64,000 bases of DNA, taken from Malurus cyaneus samueli. Taxonomy: Eukaryota > Chordata > Aves > Passeriformes > Maluridae. The position numbers were made by a program, and so were the translations under genes. Each line of letters begins with the position of its first letter. Within the stretch, counting starts at the first letter, position 1. Below the pieces are notes generated by a model. That model was not told the DNA's origin, did no database searches, and saw only the letters and a program-made list of their open reading frames with translations. Positions 32,741-45,650 of this stretch are shown piece by piece. The DNA lies in contig CM019237.1 of assembly GCA_009741485.1 (NCBI GenBank), forward strand, positions 50,096,050-50,160,049, read 5' to 3'.

Positions 32741-33000
32741 CTGTGAATGGGACTCCACTATCTTTCTGGACAGTTCCTTCCAATGCCTGACCATCCTTTC
32801 CATGTAGAAATTCCTCCTGATGTCCAACCTGAACCTCCTCTGCCACAGCCTGAGGCCATTTCCTTTCATCTTGTTCCCTGGGAGCAGAGCCCGATCCCCC
32901 CTGGCTGTCCCCTCCTGTCAGGGAGTTGTGCAGAGCCAGAAGGTCCCCCCTGAGCCTCCTTTTCTCCAGGCTGAGCCCCCCCCAGCTCCCTTACTGGGGT
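32741..33000 (-). repeat. CR1 fragment
   Basis: The plus strand reads TTCCTCCTGATGTCCAACCT, GGGAGTTGTGCAGAGCCAGA and CCTCCTTTTCTCCAGGCTGA, the reverse complement of the CR1 coding region. It is from the same subfamily as the long copies at 44.4 and 55.4 kb. Confidence 0.92.
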
Positions 33001-33613
33001 TCATTTTCTTATCTAAGACATATTTTAGAACGCAAGAAGCTCAGTAAGTTTATGACTAGATTTTTGTAGAAAAAGTATTTCTAGAAGATAATAAAATTAC
33101 CACAAACAAAAATTCACAGGTATGATCCAGCCTGGACAGACAGAGAGTGTGTTCCACCAACTGCTGTGCTCTGCTCGGTGCTTGGGATACACCTGGTCCA
33201 GTGTTCCTGACACCCATAACTCAGATATGGCAGAGCCTGTGTTTGATGTTGTCTGCTGGACACATGGAAATAAATGAGGGATGGACATTTTTAAATTCCC
33301 CACGTTGCAAGCAGCATTTGTGAAAATGAATCCAGGGGGTGAAATGCAGCGTCCTGGCACAGATCTGATTATAAAAGAACATTAGCAGCTCTGTGTAGGT
33401 GGTTGTCTTTGCTCCAACAAGCTTTCCAGTACTCTTCCCATTATGTTTTAATACTTCTGTACTGTGTATATCCTAAACATTCTCATTGAAGCAATGGGAG
33501 CAGGGTTATGTGGCAGAAAATATCAGTATAGTTGGTATATAGACCAGGTCTGAAGCTCCACTTGGCCTCAATTAACGTTTCCTTGGAATCTAACAAAGAA
33601 TAGCTTTTTTTAA

Positions 33614-33715
33614 TTAAAAAAAAAAAAAATGAAAACAACGACAACAAAAACACACCCAAAAACGTAAAAAAACCCAAAAAACCCTAACCAAATTTAAAAA
33701 AAAAAAAAAAAAGGA
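33614..33715. repeat. A-rich simple repeat
   Basis: Two A homopolymers flank an A-rich stretch with interspersed C and G (AACAACGACAACAAAAAC and similar). Confidence 0.8.
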
Positions 33716-35727
33716 AAAAGAACAGAAGAACAGCAAACAGTTGCTATTTTACTGTTCTCCTTTTATGGTTCTCCTGAGGACACACTTTTAACTTTCTCCG
33801 CTATCCTTACTCCCAGGTCATGTTTTCCAATCAAGTACAGTTTAGTTTCTCAGAACTTTGGAGGCACTTGCTTTTGACACTTCAGGTTTTATGTGGTGAC
33901 TTATCACAACCTTATTGTTTTCTTAGTTACTCTTCCGAAGACAGGCTTTGTGCTGCTTCCCCTCAGAGCAGCATAAAGGGAGGAAGAACAGGGGTGTGTT
34001 TTAACTTAGAATTGACAAAGACCACAAGAAAAGTAACTTTCCATATTCCTGACAAAACAGGTATTATAAAATGAACAGCCTTTAAATAATGATCAGAAGT
34101 ATTCGAGAAACAACTGGGTGTGCTGTGGTTTGATTAATGAGGCTAGATCTTGCTCAAAATCTGGGTTTCTGTTTGAAATTACATTTTGAAATGTCTTCTA
34201 ATTGGGAAAAAAAAATAGAAACTCATAGAAATATTTTATTACTGTTTGATTATAGATTTTTACCAAACTATATTGTAAGATTTAATTTTAAAAAATTGCT
34301 TTTCAACACTAATTTAATTTCTATTTTTTAATTTGATCTAGTTTAATTTTCTAATAGAAACAGCTTCAAAAACTTTGTAAATATTGGTAACAGATGTGTT
34401 ATATCATCTAGAATTCTTGCTTTATACAGCTATGTACAGATCTGCAGTCTTCATACAAAAGAAAGGATTTAACACTATGGTTGGAACAGAGATAACTGGC
34501 ACAGGAACAAAACTGGAAACCAAGAATTACTGGAGTTATGCCATTTCTAAATCCTTGCCATGTACTGAAGAGTATTTGTGTGAAATTACTGAATTTAGGA
34601 GCACACCATATCACACTCACTGTCTCTTTCTGGCTGATACCCTTGTAACAAAAAGGCCAAAGCTCTGATTGTTTTGTAGAATCACTCCTGAGGTTTTGTT
34701 CCTTTGTCTCTTTGTTTGGGTTATTTTGTAATTTTATCTTCTGTTAGTGTTAAGTTGGAGAAAGGAAGATACTGAGTCTGGAGTGTTTGTCTCATTTTGG
34801 ATTTGGGTTTTGTTTAAGGCTTCATAAGTCAGTGTAGCTAGATTCATTTCTAGAATTTGACAATCTGGATTTCTATCTCAAGATACATATTTTTTATAGT
34901 AGAAAGATTGTTAAGATTTAAGTATGATAAACTTAAAATGTGTGTAAAAAATGCAAGAAAATAAAAATCTAAGCTTTTTCCAAAGAAAAAAGTGGCAGCA
35001 AAATGTTACAGGCCTTGACAGTATGCAATGTGACTCCTCAGAAATAATTTGGAAAAGTATCTAGGCATTCCCTGTGCTTTTGTTTCCAGTTCTGTTTCTC
35101 TTATACGGCCCAGCATGTCACATTTCCTGTAACTTTTTTTCCAAAAACTGAAAGCTTGGAAGTTTGCTTTACTCTATTAAATCTGCTCATTACGATACAG
35201 AGACTTTGCACTCCACAAAGACCTCTGTTCAGTTATTGAGTGAATTATTTATAACCCGCTTTAAGGCAGTATTGCTATAAAATATTGAAATGTAGTTTAG
35301 CCTCTGAATCCAAGTCCACCTGAAACAGACTACTTTTGCCAAAGGGAGTTCCATGTTACACAGATCCCCTTTCTATTCTAATTTTTTTCTGTTAGGATAA
35401 TTCTTTAGCAGGACAATGTCTGTCTCTGAATGGTATTAAAACGTGTATTTTATTTGAAAAAAAAATCCTCACAGCTGTGTTAATAAAAATGCAAACACAA
35501 ATCCCAACAAAACCAGACCTGTTTACACCCACACAGCCTTTCACCATGTCACAAACAAGTTCCACAAAGAGTTTATTTTTTGTACCTTTACATAAAATTG
35601 CATCTCTTCCAGCAAATTTTATTTCATATTTGATGTTTATTTGGAATTATGACTATGTACATTATTATTGTACTTATAAGAGACAAAAATGTCCCAAATT
35701 ATAAAAATCCAAAATATTTATGGAAAA

Positions 35728-35755
35728 AGCTCTAGCTTGGAGATAAGCTAGAGCT
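35728..35755. repeat. Perfect 11-bp hairpin
   Basis: AGCTCTAGCTT and its exact reverse complement AAGCTAGAGCT are separated by six bases (GGAGAT). The stem is not extended by flanking pairs, so it is too short for a typical microRNA precursor. Confidence 0.7.
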
Positions 35756-36111
35756 GCATTTCAGAGCTAATGTAATTATTACATTTATGGAGATGTACTC
35801 CCTTGTCCTGTGTGATGCATGTGAAGTCTGAGAAAAATGCTAAACACAGATAAACAAACTGAATCCTGAACTCCTATGGATGTCCTTGATACTTTGTATA
35901 AATGAGAAAAGCATACATCTTAATCTCCATCTTAATTCTTCCATTTTAACACGCCAACAATGCAAGTCCAGGTTCGAAGTGTCTCTTGAGGTCACACACC
36001 CTGTGCAATTGTGATGATTTGATGGGTGATTTCTATCCAGTGCAAGTCCCATGTACATTCTGCTTTCATGTGGAACACATTGTACGAATATTTAAGAGTG
36101 GTTTAAATTGG

Positions 36112-37413
36112 TGTCGTGGTTTGAACTTGACCGAAAGCCAAAAAACACCGCACCCACAGTGTTCCCTTCCCCCCCGCTCCACTGGAGAGGCAGAAGGGAG
36201 AGAAAAAGCCCAATTAACACTAAAATTTATGGCTTTTAGATAACATGACATAATTGAGAGAAAGATGCATATATGTTCCAGAAGACGGTCAGACAGGCTG
36301 AAATAACTTAAGTTGCAAAATTGATTTATTACTAAAAACTACTAAGAATACTACCAGACCAGGAAAGGGAACAAAGATAGGGAAAAATTTACAAGGAGAA
36401 GAAAATAAAAACGGACGTTTTAAGACACCTGTTATTCTTTCTGGGAACCTGGCTCTCTTCTAAATCGTCCCTCTCTACCCCCCATGCCTTTCTGCACACA
36501 AAAGGGGGCAGGGATGAAAGTTTAACATAGATCAAACTACTCATTACGGTTATTGTCCAGCATCACAGGAGAAGAATTCTTACAGCTCCAAGCTGTGGAA
36601 GTTATTTTCCCAAGAAACAGTCAGTATATAACTGCTGATGGCAAGGGAGTCTTTTCTTTACCTCATGGGAGAAAGAAAACAGTCCTTCAAGGCTGACTGC
36701 ATTACTTCGGCGGCATAAGGCCACTATCACAAATCTCCTGGCAGAACACAGCTCCTTCTAGGCATCCACTTACTTCAGAGGTGGGGCGGGGGGCACCTCT
36801 TCCCCTGTAGAACACATTTTCTTCTAAACGTCAACTCGCTTCAGACATGAGGCGGGGCCAAGCCTCTTCCCCCTTTTTGGCTTCTGATCAGTTCAGCCCT
36901 CCAAGGCCAGGTTTTTTCTCAGAGCAAGGTCGCTTTCTTTTCTATACAGGTCTCCCATTGAAGAAGTAGTCCTTTTGAGAACAGCTTGTTTTCTCCATGT
37001 TCGAGCACCAGAGCAACAGCACAGCACCTGTCTGCTTCTTACTGTGATCTTGGGTCTCCATTTTTCTTCTTACATCTCCTCACCCTCCTCCTCTGTCCTC
37101 CCCCAGTGCATGATACTAAAAACCTAAAAACTAAATGGCGGCTGCCGTCTATCTTGTTTTGAATTCTCCTTAAGTACAAGACCATACGTCATCACAGAGG
37201 TGTAACCAGCCTGTGCAATTGGCCCAGCCTGACCAGCAGCCTGTCCATCAACCTCAGAGCCACAATGGATTGGTTCTAAAACACAGGGGGTAGGGCTCCT
37301 TTTGCTGGAGAAGAAGGAGAAAGCTTCTAGAACTTCCTCACAGGAGCCATCTTTGTGGTTTTTTTGGTCCCATCCCCCCACCACCAAAAATGGGACTGAG
37401 TAAAACCAGGACA
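36112..37413 (-). mobile_element. Solo LTR of an endogenous retrovirus, about 1.3 kb
   Basis: On the minus strand it starts TGTCCTGGTTTTACTCAG and ends CAAACCACGACA, the TG...CA ends of a common class of avian LTRs. It is flanked by a 5-bp direct repeat ATTGG (36107-36111 and 37414-37418), which is a target-site duplication and suits an ERVL-like integrase (inference). In the minus direction there is a TATATA at 36625-36630 and an AATAAA at 36325-36330, giving plausible U3, R and U5 parts. No internal retroviral genes are present, so it is a solo LTR left by recombination. The minus-strand open frame at 37124-37414 is probably incidental. Confidence 0.85.
36739..36872. repeat. Two tandem 67-bp repeats in the LTR U3
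   Basis: Units 36739-36805 and 36806-36872 share GNAGAACACA, TTCTA, ACTTCAG-like and GGCGGGG...CCTCTTCCCC blocks. They are about 70% identical by eye. Each carries a GC box. Tandem direct repeats in U3 are often enhancers in retroviral LTRs (family knowledge); function here is inferred. Confidence 0.65.
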
Positions 37414-37418
37414 ATTGG

Positions 37419-40400
37419 TTGTGGTGTTATGTGGGAGTTCTTAGGTTTAGCATCCTACAAGGAAGGAGCCACTAATCTTTACAAGGATTATTGTGCCTGA
37501 ATAATTTTATGGATAGCATTGGTGCAGATTGATTTCCTTACCATATAAAAGTTCACTAGAAACCTCAGTGATCAGTAGCTTATGTTCTTGGAGTGCCATC
37601 TAACTTACATAAACGGCTTACAATTTTCTGATATTTTAATAAAACCTTTTGGCATAGTACTGGTAACTTATTTCATTACAAGTAACACTGTATATATGCT
37701 AAACACAGGCACAACTAGGAGAACAGAAAATGCCAAACAAAACTTTGCTAAAGACACATTTATGCGTAGGGAAGAAAAATGTATGCATAGGGAGCCGATC
37801 TGGCTGCTTATCCTTATTAAACAGGCAAAGAATTGTGCAGGGTCACATGAAGAGCAATAAATAAAATTAAAATGCAAATTACAGTCAGTAAACGAATTCC
37901 CAGGGTCTGCATACAATTTCAAAGTACTTAATATAGGATCTCTGTCCCTTCCAACTTCCTTTTGGGAATCTTTTTCCTCTCCTGGTGGCCCATATGTGCT
38001 TGAGGGCCAAGTTGAAACATCCACCTTCTAGATCCCTAAGTGCCTGCAAAGACATCCTGCTCATTATCCTTCTTCCTTGAAGGACGAAAAATAAATTATT
38101 TCCTCCTGCTTCATTTCTACATTGCAAGGCCACACCTGGCACGTTGTCCTTGTGAACTCACTCGTCTTGGACCTGCAGGTGCCAGCCCAAGAGCAGACAG
38201 GGGAACATACCTGAGTAAGATCACTGCTGAAAGCTTCATTTTATTAAAACTCTTTTGAAAAGCTGAGGTAAATGAGACATTTTTTCTCTCTGAAAAAGTG
38301 GTGGTAGGATAAGATTCATAAACACTGCTGACCTCAGTTCTATAATCTGCTTTGGAGTGGGCAACCTGGGAAGGACACCACAGGGAAATGAAAGAAGAAA
38401 GGCACAAACCAACGAGGAGTTCTGGAGGGAGGATGGAAGGAAGAAAGGAAATGCTGCATAAATCCTTGGGCAGCCCAGCACACCCCAGAGTATTATGGGA
38501 TATCTGTGGTATCCTTCGTCCCTCTTGCCTTTGGCCACAGATGTTCAAACAGTGAATGAGGCCCACTGGGAAGCCTGGGAGTGAAGGAGAGTTACTTCAG
38601 ACACAGAGTTTTCCCCCTTGTCTCTAAGCAGCTCCATTGAAATTATATGGGAAATTATGTGGGAAATTACATGGGAAATTACATGGAGTGGTGTTACAGA
38701 GCCTCTCCTTTGAAACTGCTCCTTAGCAGACCTCTCTTCACAACTGGGAGCATCTCTGTGTTGGAAAGGGAAAATGGAACTGTGGAGAAATGCAGTGATG
38801 CAATCATGAACATTCCATTTTCTGGCATCCAGAGGGCTAGAGAGTGCTCCAGGCATGTTGAAAGGCATTTTCCTTGCATCCAGCTCCTTATAATAGTACT
38901 GAAATCAATAAAGTTGCATGATTGAGTTTCAGGAGGGAAATAAAAAGAATCACAAGCTTCTGCAGCTGAAGTGATAGGTGAGTTTCAGAAATATAGCTTG
39001 CCTGTGTTTCTAGTAATTGTCCCTTTCACCTGCTTTATCCAAACAGCATCAGTCAGCAAACATGGGCTGCAAACTTCATGAGAATATTTATTTCCATGGA
39101 GAACCAGACTAGGAGTCTACAGTGAGTTATTTGTAAACAGTTTAAGCCTTTATCTGTTTCACCCGGAACATAACACCTTCGTATTTATTTACTAGCCAGA
39201 GCCATTCATTTTATAGCTATTTATCTGTGGAGATTGTTCTCAAGTGAGTTAATTACGTGTGCCTGGTATTTCAGGTGCCAGGTTTACTGGATGCTGTCAC
39301 TGGATACTAATTCCCTTAGCAATGCTTCTGGCTGAATCAATACTACCACCCTTAAAAATCTGGTTTATGGTAGGAATATCTGCATACATTAAGCTCCAGT
39401 CTTGCTTCTGGAAATATCTGTTTCTCAGCCTAAAGTCTGACATTTAACAAGCAGCTTACTGCAGGGAACATTTAGAGAAAAGAAGATGGGCCCAAAAAAC
39501 TGCACCAAAAGACCCATCTTTGACCTGTCTTCTGGTCAGAGGATTAAAAATAGTTGCAGTCTATTTGACCAAGCAGCTCTTTTGAGGCTTTTGAACATAC
39601 TGTCTTTGGTCCTAACCGGAAAACACAGGTGTCCCTGCTGGATTTTTTTTAAAAGCACAGGACTCCCTGTTAGGTTTCACAGTCTTAGCTGCAGTCCAGA
39701 AGCGAATAACCGGCCAATTCAGAAATACAAAGGACAGATTTCCTTCCTTACCTTTCTATTTGCCCCTTAGATAGAGTTTGCTCTTTACTCAGACCCCAAG
39801 GGCCTTCTCTTTTCCTTTTGGAAGCAGAGGACAGCCCAAAAAGCTCAAAAAGCAAAGGTGAGAAGCATTGCATTTCCACTGAAATGGAGCTGAGGAACGT
39901 GTGGAGCTGATTCAATTAATCTAGTCCTTACCTCAACCAGCAGCTTAATACGTTTGATGAACAGAAAATCATTTGATTCAAGTTTTATTTTATAGAGTAG
40001 AAATCTGAGGGAAGAAAAATCATCACATTAGCATCTGTGAAATAATAACTCATGTGACCATAAAGTCATTAAGTTACACTAACAATATTCAAAGCCTAGA
40101 GAAGCTTTTGTTAACGATCTCTACTGAGGGATTGATGGTCACACAAATGGCTGGCATCTGCTGTTGCAGGAATCAACTGGAAAGAAAAAAATACCCACAG
40201 AAGTATCAGAGTTTCTCTGTGTTTCTCTCCTATTTTTTCAGGATTTCTCATTCATTCCAGTGACAAGCTGGGCATGCAAACACAAGGCTGTAAGGAAACT
40301 TGACAGCCTTTAAAATCGAGGCTTTTAAGACACAGACACAATGCGGAGGAAGGACTGATGCAAAAGTGACACTACATTGGCAAAGAGGAGCAGGTAGAAG

Positions 40401-43400
40401 TGGCAGGAAGAAAAGAACATTGATTCCTTGGATTTCCACTCCATGTACGGTGGAGGACTGTTTAGAAAACCAGCAGACAATTGGGAAGTGTTTTTACCTT
40501 CTGGTTACCCAGCCAATTAGTGCATGAAAGGCTAAAGAGCACAGCTCACTAGGAAGAGAGTGAAAAGTTGGAATTGTTAGCCAGATAGCACAGTTTCTCT
40601 AGTGACCAAAATCAGAGTTCTCTTGTCCCCTGTTCAGATACTCAGCTATCAAATCCTCCACTAGAATCATTAGATTCTACTACCACAGGTTATAAGGATG
40701 ATATTTTCAGGGACATGAGCACATTTCTGTATCCACCTTCATACAGTAGTGATTAAGGAATCACATTAGAAAAAATGAATTGTACAATGAGACACAGCTC
40801 CTCAAATGCTGACTAAACGTTGAATGTTGAATAAAACTCATCTTACAGAAGGAAGTGGAGGACAGCAGTTAATTCTAAAATATCAAGTCATTGTTTGAGA
40901 TAAGGATCTAAGTGTCATTGAGTAAGAGTATGATCCTTAATCATTGCCTATACTGTTATTTATCTACTCCTAATTATGTGTTTTTTCCCTTGAAGTAGGG
41001 AAGCTTTATAGATTTTTCTTGTAAACCCCATATATACGGCCTTATTTCAAGTGTTATCAGGAATGTTAGAGCCAAATCCTAAAATTTAGTTTTCTGGTAG
41101 CTTAGACTGATACCACTCTGCCTTCCACAGCAGGCAAAGATTTTAGGCAAGTGCTGACAGATGGTATGGATCTGATGCAGAAAAACAGCCTTGAGTATTT
41201 GCAGTGATGAGAAATTAAGTTGCCTGAGGCATGAAATATAATTGTTCATTTGCACTGAAAACCCATTGATGCAAAACCAACCATTACAGTCATGGATGAG
41301 AAAAGCAGTAAAAAATAAGAGATCCAAATCTATGAACCAATGTTGAAACCTTAATATTTTCTCTAAGTAGTCTCTGGGGAAAATGTTTGCTTCAATAATA
41401 GCATTGGTACATGTTGCTTGTTGTTAGAAATGGTAGAAAAGTTGGTATATCCACAGAGTTGTTCCTCAATGAGTCTTTCTCAGATCTAGTGAAAGAATTC
41501 CCTAATAGTTTCCCCGTCCCAAGCAAATAAATTTAAAAAAAAAAAAAAATTGTGCACCTTACATAAAAAATGCAGTGTGAAATAAGGCTGCAGTCCCAAA
41601 GCAATCCCAGAAATTATGTTCTCATTATGAATATGCAGATTTCCCTCTTCAAAATAAAGCATCATGATCCAATGTATTATGAGATTTTTTTTCTGCATCA
41701 TTTTCTCTTCTTGCAATTTGTGCAGCAAAGGTCACAAAGAAAGAACTGATGGAGTTTGGGGAGTTTAATTGCTTTCAGCTTGGATATATCAAACAGGGTT
41801 TATCTGCAATTATGTTTGACTTGGAGCTGAAGCTATTCATTAGATACAAAGGAAGTTGTTTGTTTGATGGTGGAGTAATAAAGCTTCCACTTCCTTACCA
41901 GGGAGTCAACAACATTACCATTTGTCTCTATAATTTTCTTCCTCTCCAAGGCAGGCAACAGCAGATCTTGTTTGTAAAATGATGGGTGAAAGCTTCACCC
42001 CCACCACTGCACAACTGGCAGGGAGCTCTGGGAGGTAAAACTGCCCTGCTGACTATTCCCCCTCTCCATTTCGGGATGCCTCCCATAAATAATGGAATTC
42101 TGTTTCTTCTGGGATCCTGGCTGACACAGTAAACAAGGAGATGGCCCTGCCAACACCCCTCCCTGGCAGCAAGCCAGCGTGACTGAGGAGGCAGAGAGAA
42201 CACCCCAAGGCTTGAAATAACGAGCTGTCACTCTCTAGGCTGGCAACTGCAAACGAGCCCGTGTCAGCGAAAATAAAGAGTATTTAGAATTGTATTGGGT
42301 GAGTTTAGATCAGTTTATTCCTTCCCCAATCACACACCACTCAGAGAAATAATCTTTCAAAAGCCCCTTTCCATGTATTTCCCCCCTTGTTTCTTTCCTT
42401 GCTAGGACAAAAATCATCAAAAGCCTAGCTTTAATGACAAAAGATTTTGTGTGCTTTTTCAGCCTGTTTTGTCCACTTTTTCTTTCTCCTCCTTCTTTTC
42501 CATCCTGCAATTTAAGGAAGAGGAAGTAAAGCACAAAAAAAGGGCTCAAGCTGAAGAAAATAATTCTCAGAAGCTGTCAAAAGCCAGCAGATGCTTTGAA
42601 TATTCATTTTGTGAGACATTCATTTTTCAAGAAGTGCTGCAGCTGAAATGTGACTGCTAGATGCAAAAAGGGACAGCGTCTTGGGGGAGAATATACAGAT
42701 GAGACAACTCAGGTTTTGTGTCACGAGGTGGTGACAGTGAGCTACCACATTCTCATGGCTGATGATTCTGAGAAACCAAAAAAAGTGTAATCTGTGAGGA
42801 TAGCAAATAACTACTCTGTGTGATGCAGAGATACGATGGCAAGAGCAACTTGACAATTTTTTTCCTAGGTTTTTGAGGAAGAAAAGCTTCATAGCATTAT
42901 AATAAAAGTAAGAGAGAGGGAGCACAGACACAATAGAGAAGATAAATGGGAAACCCTGAGTAATGGGGAAAGAAGTGAAGGCCAAATACTGTAAAATATC
43001 AGTTCAAGCACGTTAAATGAGTCAAAAAAGATTCTTCCTTGTCTCCTGAAATCCTTTTTCAGTTTAACTGAAACACTGAGTAAAACATTGCAAATAAGAA
43101 AAATTACTTAAATTAAAACAAATAAAATGCTTTGCTCTATAAAAAGAAATTAAAAATGCTAAATCTTATACAAATATTGAGTTAAATTGAGAAGGTAGAA
43201 CTGGAAGCAGGCATCATTACCTTCTTAATTTTTCTGCCAAGAAGAAATGGTTATATAAAAACCAATCAATTTTCATAACTGGCATAATATATAACATTTC
43301 ATTTTTTTATATTTCTATCTGTTTTAGTCTCTTCTCTTGAATATTTGAGGTGTTAGTGACTCTGTAGCAGTTGATATTCTCCATAGTTACAGCTGGAGAA

Positions 43401-44427
43401 GAACCATCATTCTTCTGCTATATCAGAGCACCTCTCAAATTCGGACCCCCAAACAATAAACTCATCTTGGCCTGCAATGGCTTTGCTCTGCAATCCCTTT
43501 GTCTTTGCAGTTGAAACACAGGACTGCCAAGTGAAAAAAAAAAGTTTTAGTTGGTAATATTTAATTTTTAAGATAAAAGAATTGTTATTTGCAATATCTT
43601 TCCTTGGTAAGGCAAATTACTAGGTTATGACTTGACTTCAAGAGAGAAACATTCCCTTTACAGCAAACCAAAGAAATATTTTGGAGAACTCAGTAAAATC
43701 AGCACTTGTCTGTTGAGCTGAGGGGATTTCAGATTGATTCTTCACTCCAGCCTAAATTAGTGGCCTAAAATAGGGACATATTTATGCCTGCAGTCACTCT
43801 GACTTTTTGGGATGGTGCTGGTTCAGAAGGCTTTTCCTATGTGCATTCAGGGATGGCCAGCTTAGAGTACAGGGGGAGATTTAATTGATTTCACCATTTA
43901 ATTGACTTCATGCTCACTGCTATGCAAACCCTGCTGTCCTCTCCACCTGCCATTCCATTTCTTTTCTTTCTGAGAGTCAACTACCAAAACTTTCAGAAGA
44001 GGTGGGGACAAGAAAATTAAACTAAAGAATAAGAAAACCTTCTAGGTGATTTTGCTCATTTGGCAGAATGAAGACCTATCTTCTGCCCTTCTCTCACTTC
44101 ATGTACAGTTCTGAAAAGGGCTGTAACATTACTTGATATTTTGTGATGGGTACACTGTCATTGCCATAACACAAGGGGACAACATGGACAGGCTATAGTA
44201 GACACACCAGAGCTGGGTAAGGCAGCTTCTCTGTCCTGAATGCATTTCTGGTGTGCAGTCCTGAGAGCAGGGACTTAACAAGCAACACAATGCATTTTTC
44301 ATCTACAGCTGTTCAGGGTCTAAATTAGATAGGACAGTTCTGCTTTGAACTTCACAGGAAGGTAGAAGTTGAAAGGTGAAGAATATTTTCTGAGCATGAA
44401 GTGATGTAGAAATGTGTATATTTAAAC
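37419..44427. other. Intergenic, no gene recognised
   Basis: About 7 kb without a recognised exon, RNA gene or large repeat, apart from the short tandem repeat at 38648. Open frames are short and dispersed on both strands, as expected by chance. Confidence 0.5.
38648..38686. repeat. Short tandem repeat, 12-bp unit x3.25
   Basis: TGGGAAATTATG followed by two TGGGAAATTACA units and TGG, with a decayed unit just upstream. Confidence 0.8.
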
Positions 44428-45378
44428 ATAATCTTAGGATTATTTAGGTTGAAAAAGACCTCCAAGATCACTGAGTCCCATCTGTGACCGATCCCCACTG
44501 TGTCACCCAGCCCAGAGCACTGAGTGCCATGTGCAGTTGTTCCTTGGACACCTCTGTGGATGGGGACTCCACCTCCTCCCTGAGTAACCCCTTCCAGCGC
44601 CTCCACCCTTTCCATGGTGAAATTCCTCCTGATGTCCAACCTGAACCTTCTCTGGAACATCTTTAGGCCATTTCCTCTCATCCTGTCCCTTGTTCCCAGG
44701 AAGCAGAGCCCGATCCTCCCTGGCTGTCCCCTCCTGTCAGGGAGTTGTGCAGAGCCAGAAGGTCCCCCCTGAGCCTCCTTTTCTCCAGGCTGAGCCCCCC
44801 TCAGCTCCCTCAGCCCCTCCTGGTGCTCCAGACCCTTCCCCAGCTCCGTTCCCTTCTCTGGACACACTCCAGCCCCTCAATGTCCATCTGGCAGTGAGGG
44901 GCCCAGAACTGGACACAGGATTTGAGGTGTGGCCTCAGCAGTGGCCAGCACAGGGGACAGTCACTGCCCTGGCCCTGCTGCCACCCCATGGCTGGCACAG
45001 CCCAGGTGCCATTGGCCTCTTGCCCCCCTGGGCACAGCTGGGCTCAGTCCAGCCACTGTCCCCAGCCCCCCAGGGCCTTTCCCAGCTTTCCAGCCCCTCT
45101 GTCCCAGCCTGGAGCTGCAGGGGTTGGTGTGACCCNCAGCCCAGGTGCCATTGGCCTCTTGCCCCCCTGGGCACAGCTGGGCTCAGTCCAGCCACTGTCC
45201 CCAGCCCCCCAGGGCCTTTCCCAGCTTTCCATCCCCTCTGGCCCAGCCTGGAGCTGTAGGGGTTGGTGTGACCCAAGGGCAGAGCCTTCCTGCCTTCCAG
45301 CAAATCCATACTGCCCCCCATCTGGGTGTTGTCTGTGAATTGATGGAGGAGGTGCACTCAACCATCTCATCTAAATAA
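44428..45378 (-). repeat. Long CR1 copy, about 0.95 kb, with internal duplication
   Basis: The plus strand shows the 3' UTR end (GATTATTTAGGTTGAAAAAG), then GATGTCCAACCTGAACCTTC, CAGGGAGTTGTGCAGAGCCA, GTGAGGGGCCCAGAACTGGA and GGAGGTGCACTCAACCATCT in reverse-complement CR1 order. The 189-codon proline-rich frame at 44690-45259 is antisense CR1, not a gene. Confidence 0.92.
44998..45274. repeat. Tandem duplication of a 138-bp CR1 segment around an N
   Basis: 44998-45135 and 45137-45274 are near-identical, with three differences seen, and are separated by the single ambiguous base at 45136. The related CR1 copy at 55.4-56.3 kb contains this segment once. Confidence 0.9.
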
Positions 45379-45650
45379 CTTTACATTTTGAGATTGCAGA
45401 GCCACAGTTTAGAGGACACATTCTTAGTTTCCTGCACTGTCAAAGTCCCTTTCTAGGAAACTCCCCTTTCAATCAGTCACTGATTTATTATGCAGTTATT
45501 ATGATTGTTTGCATCACTAAAACCCAAAGGTTGTTTTATTGGAGTATAGAAAGGACTGGGCAGGCATTTTCTGTCGCTGTTGGCCAGACAGTCGACATAA
45601 AAGAATAGATACAAAACACACAAAAAATGGGTGAAAAAACAGAAAGAAAG
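45379..45650. other. Intergenic, no gene recognised
   Basis: Ordinary sequence; the minus strand is rich in T and GT near 45600-45650, just downstream of the candidate AATAAA at 45660. Confidence 0.4.

Larger units (their letters stand above)
33001..36106. other. Intergenic, no gene recognised
   Basis: Includes an A-rich simple repeat (33614-33715) and a perfect hairpin (35728-35755), both listed separately. No coding block recognised. Confidence 0.5.

Noticed and set aside
35960..36000. A GGTTCGAAG block suggesting a tRNA B box
   Set aside because: No A box, acceptor stem or cloverleaf could be built around it.
44690..45259. 189-codon proline-rich plus-strand frame
   Set aside because: It is antisense to a CR1 copy, crosses the N and the tandem duplication, and has no independent protein resemblance.
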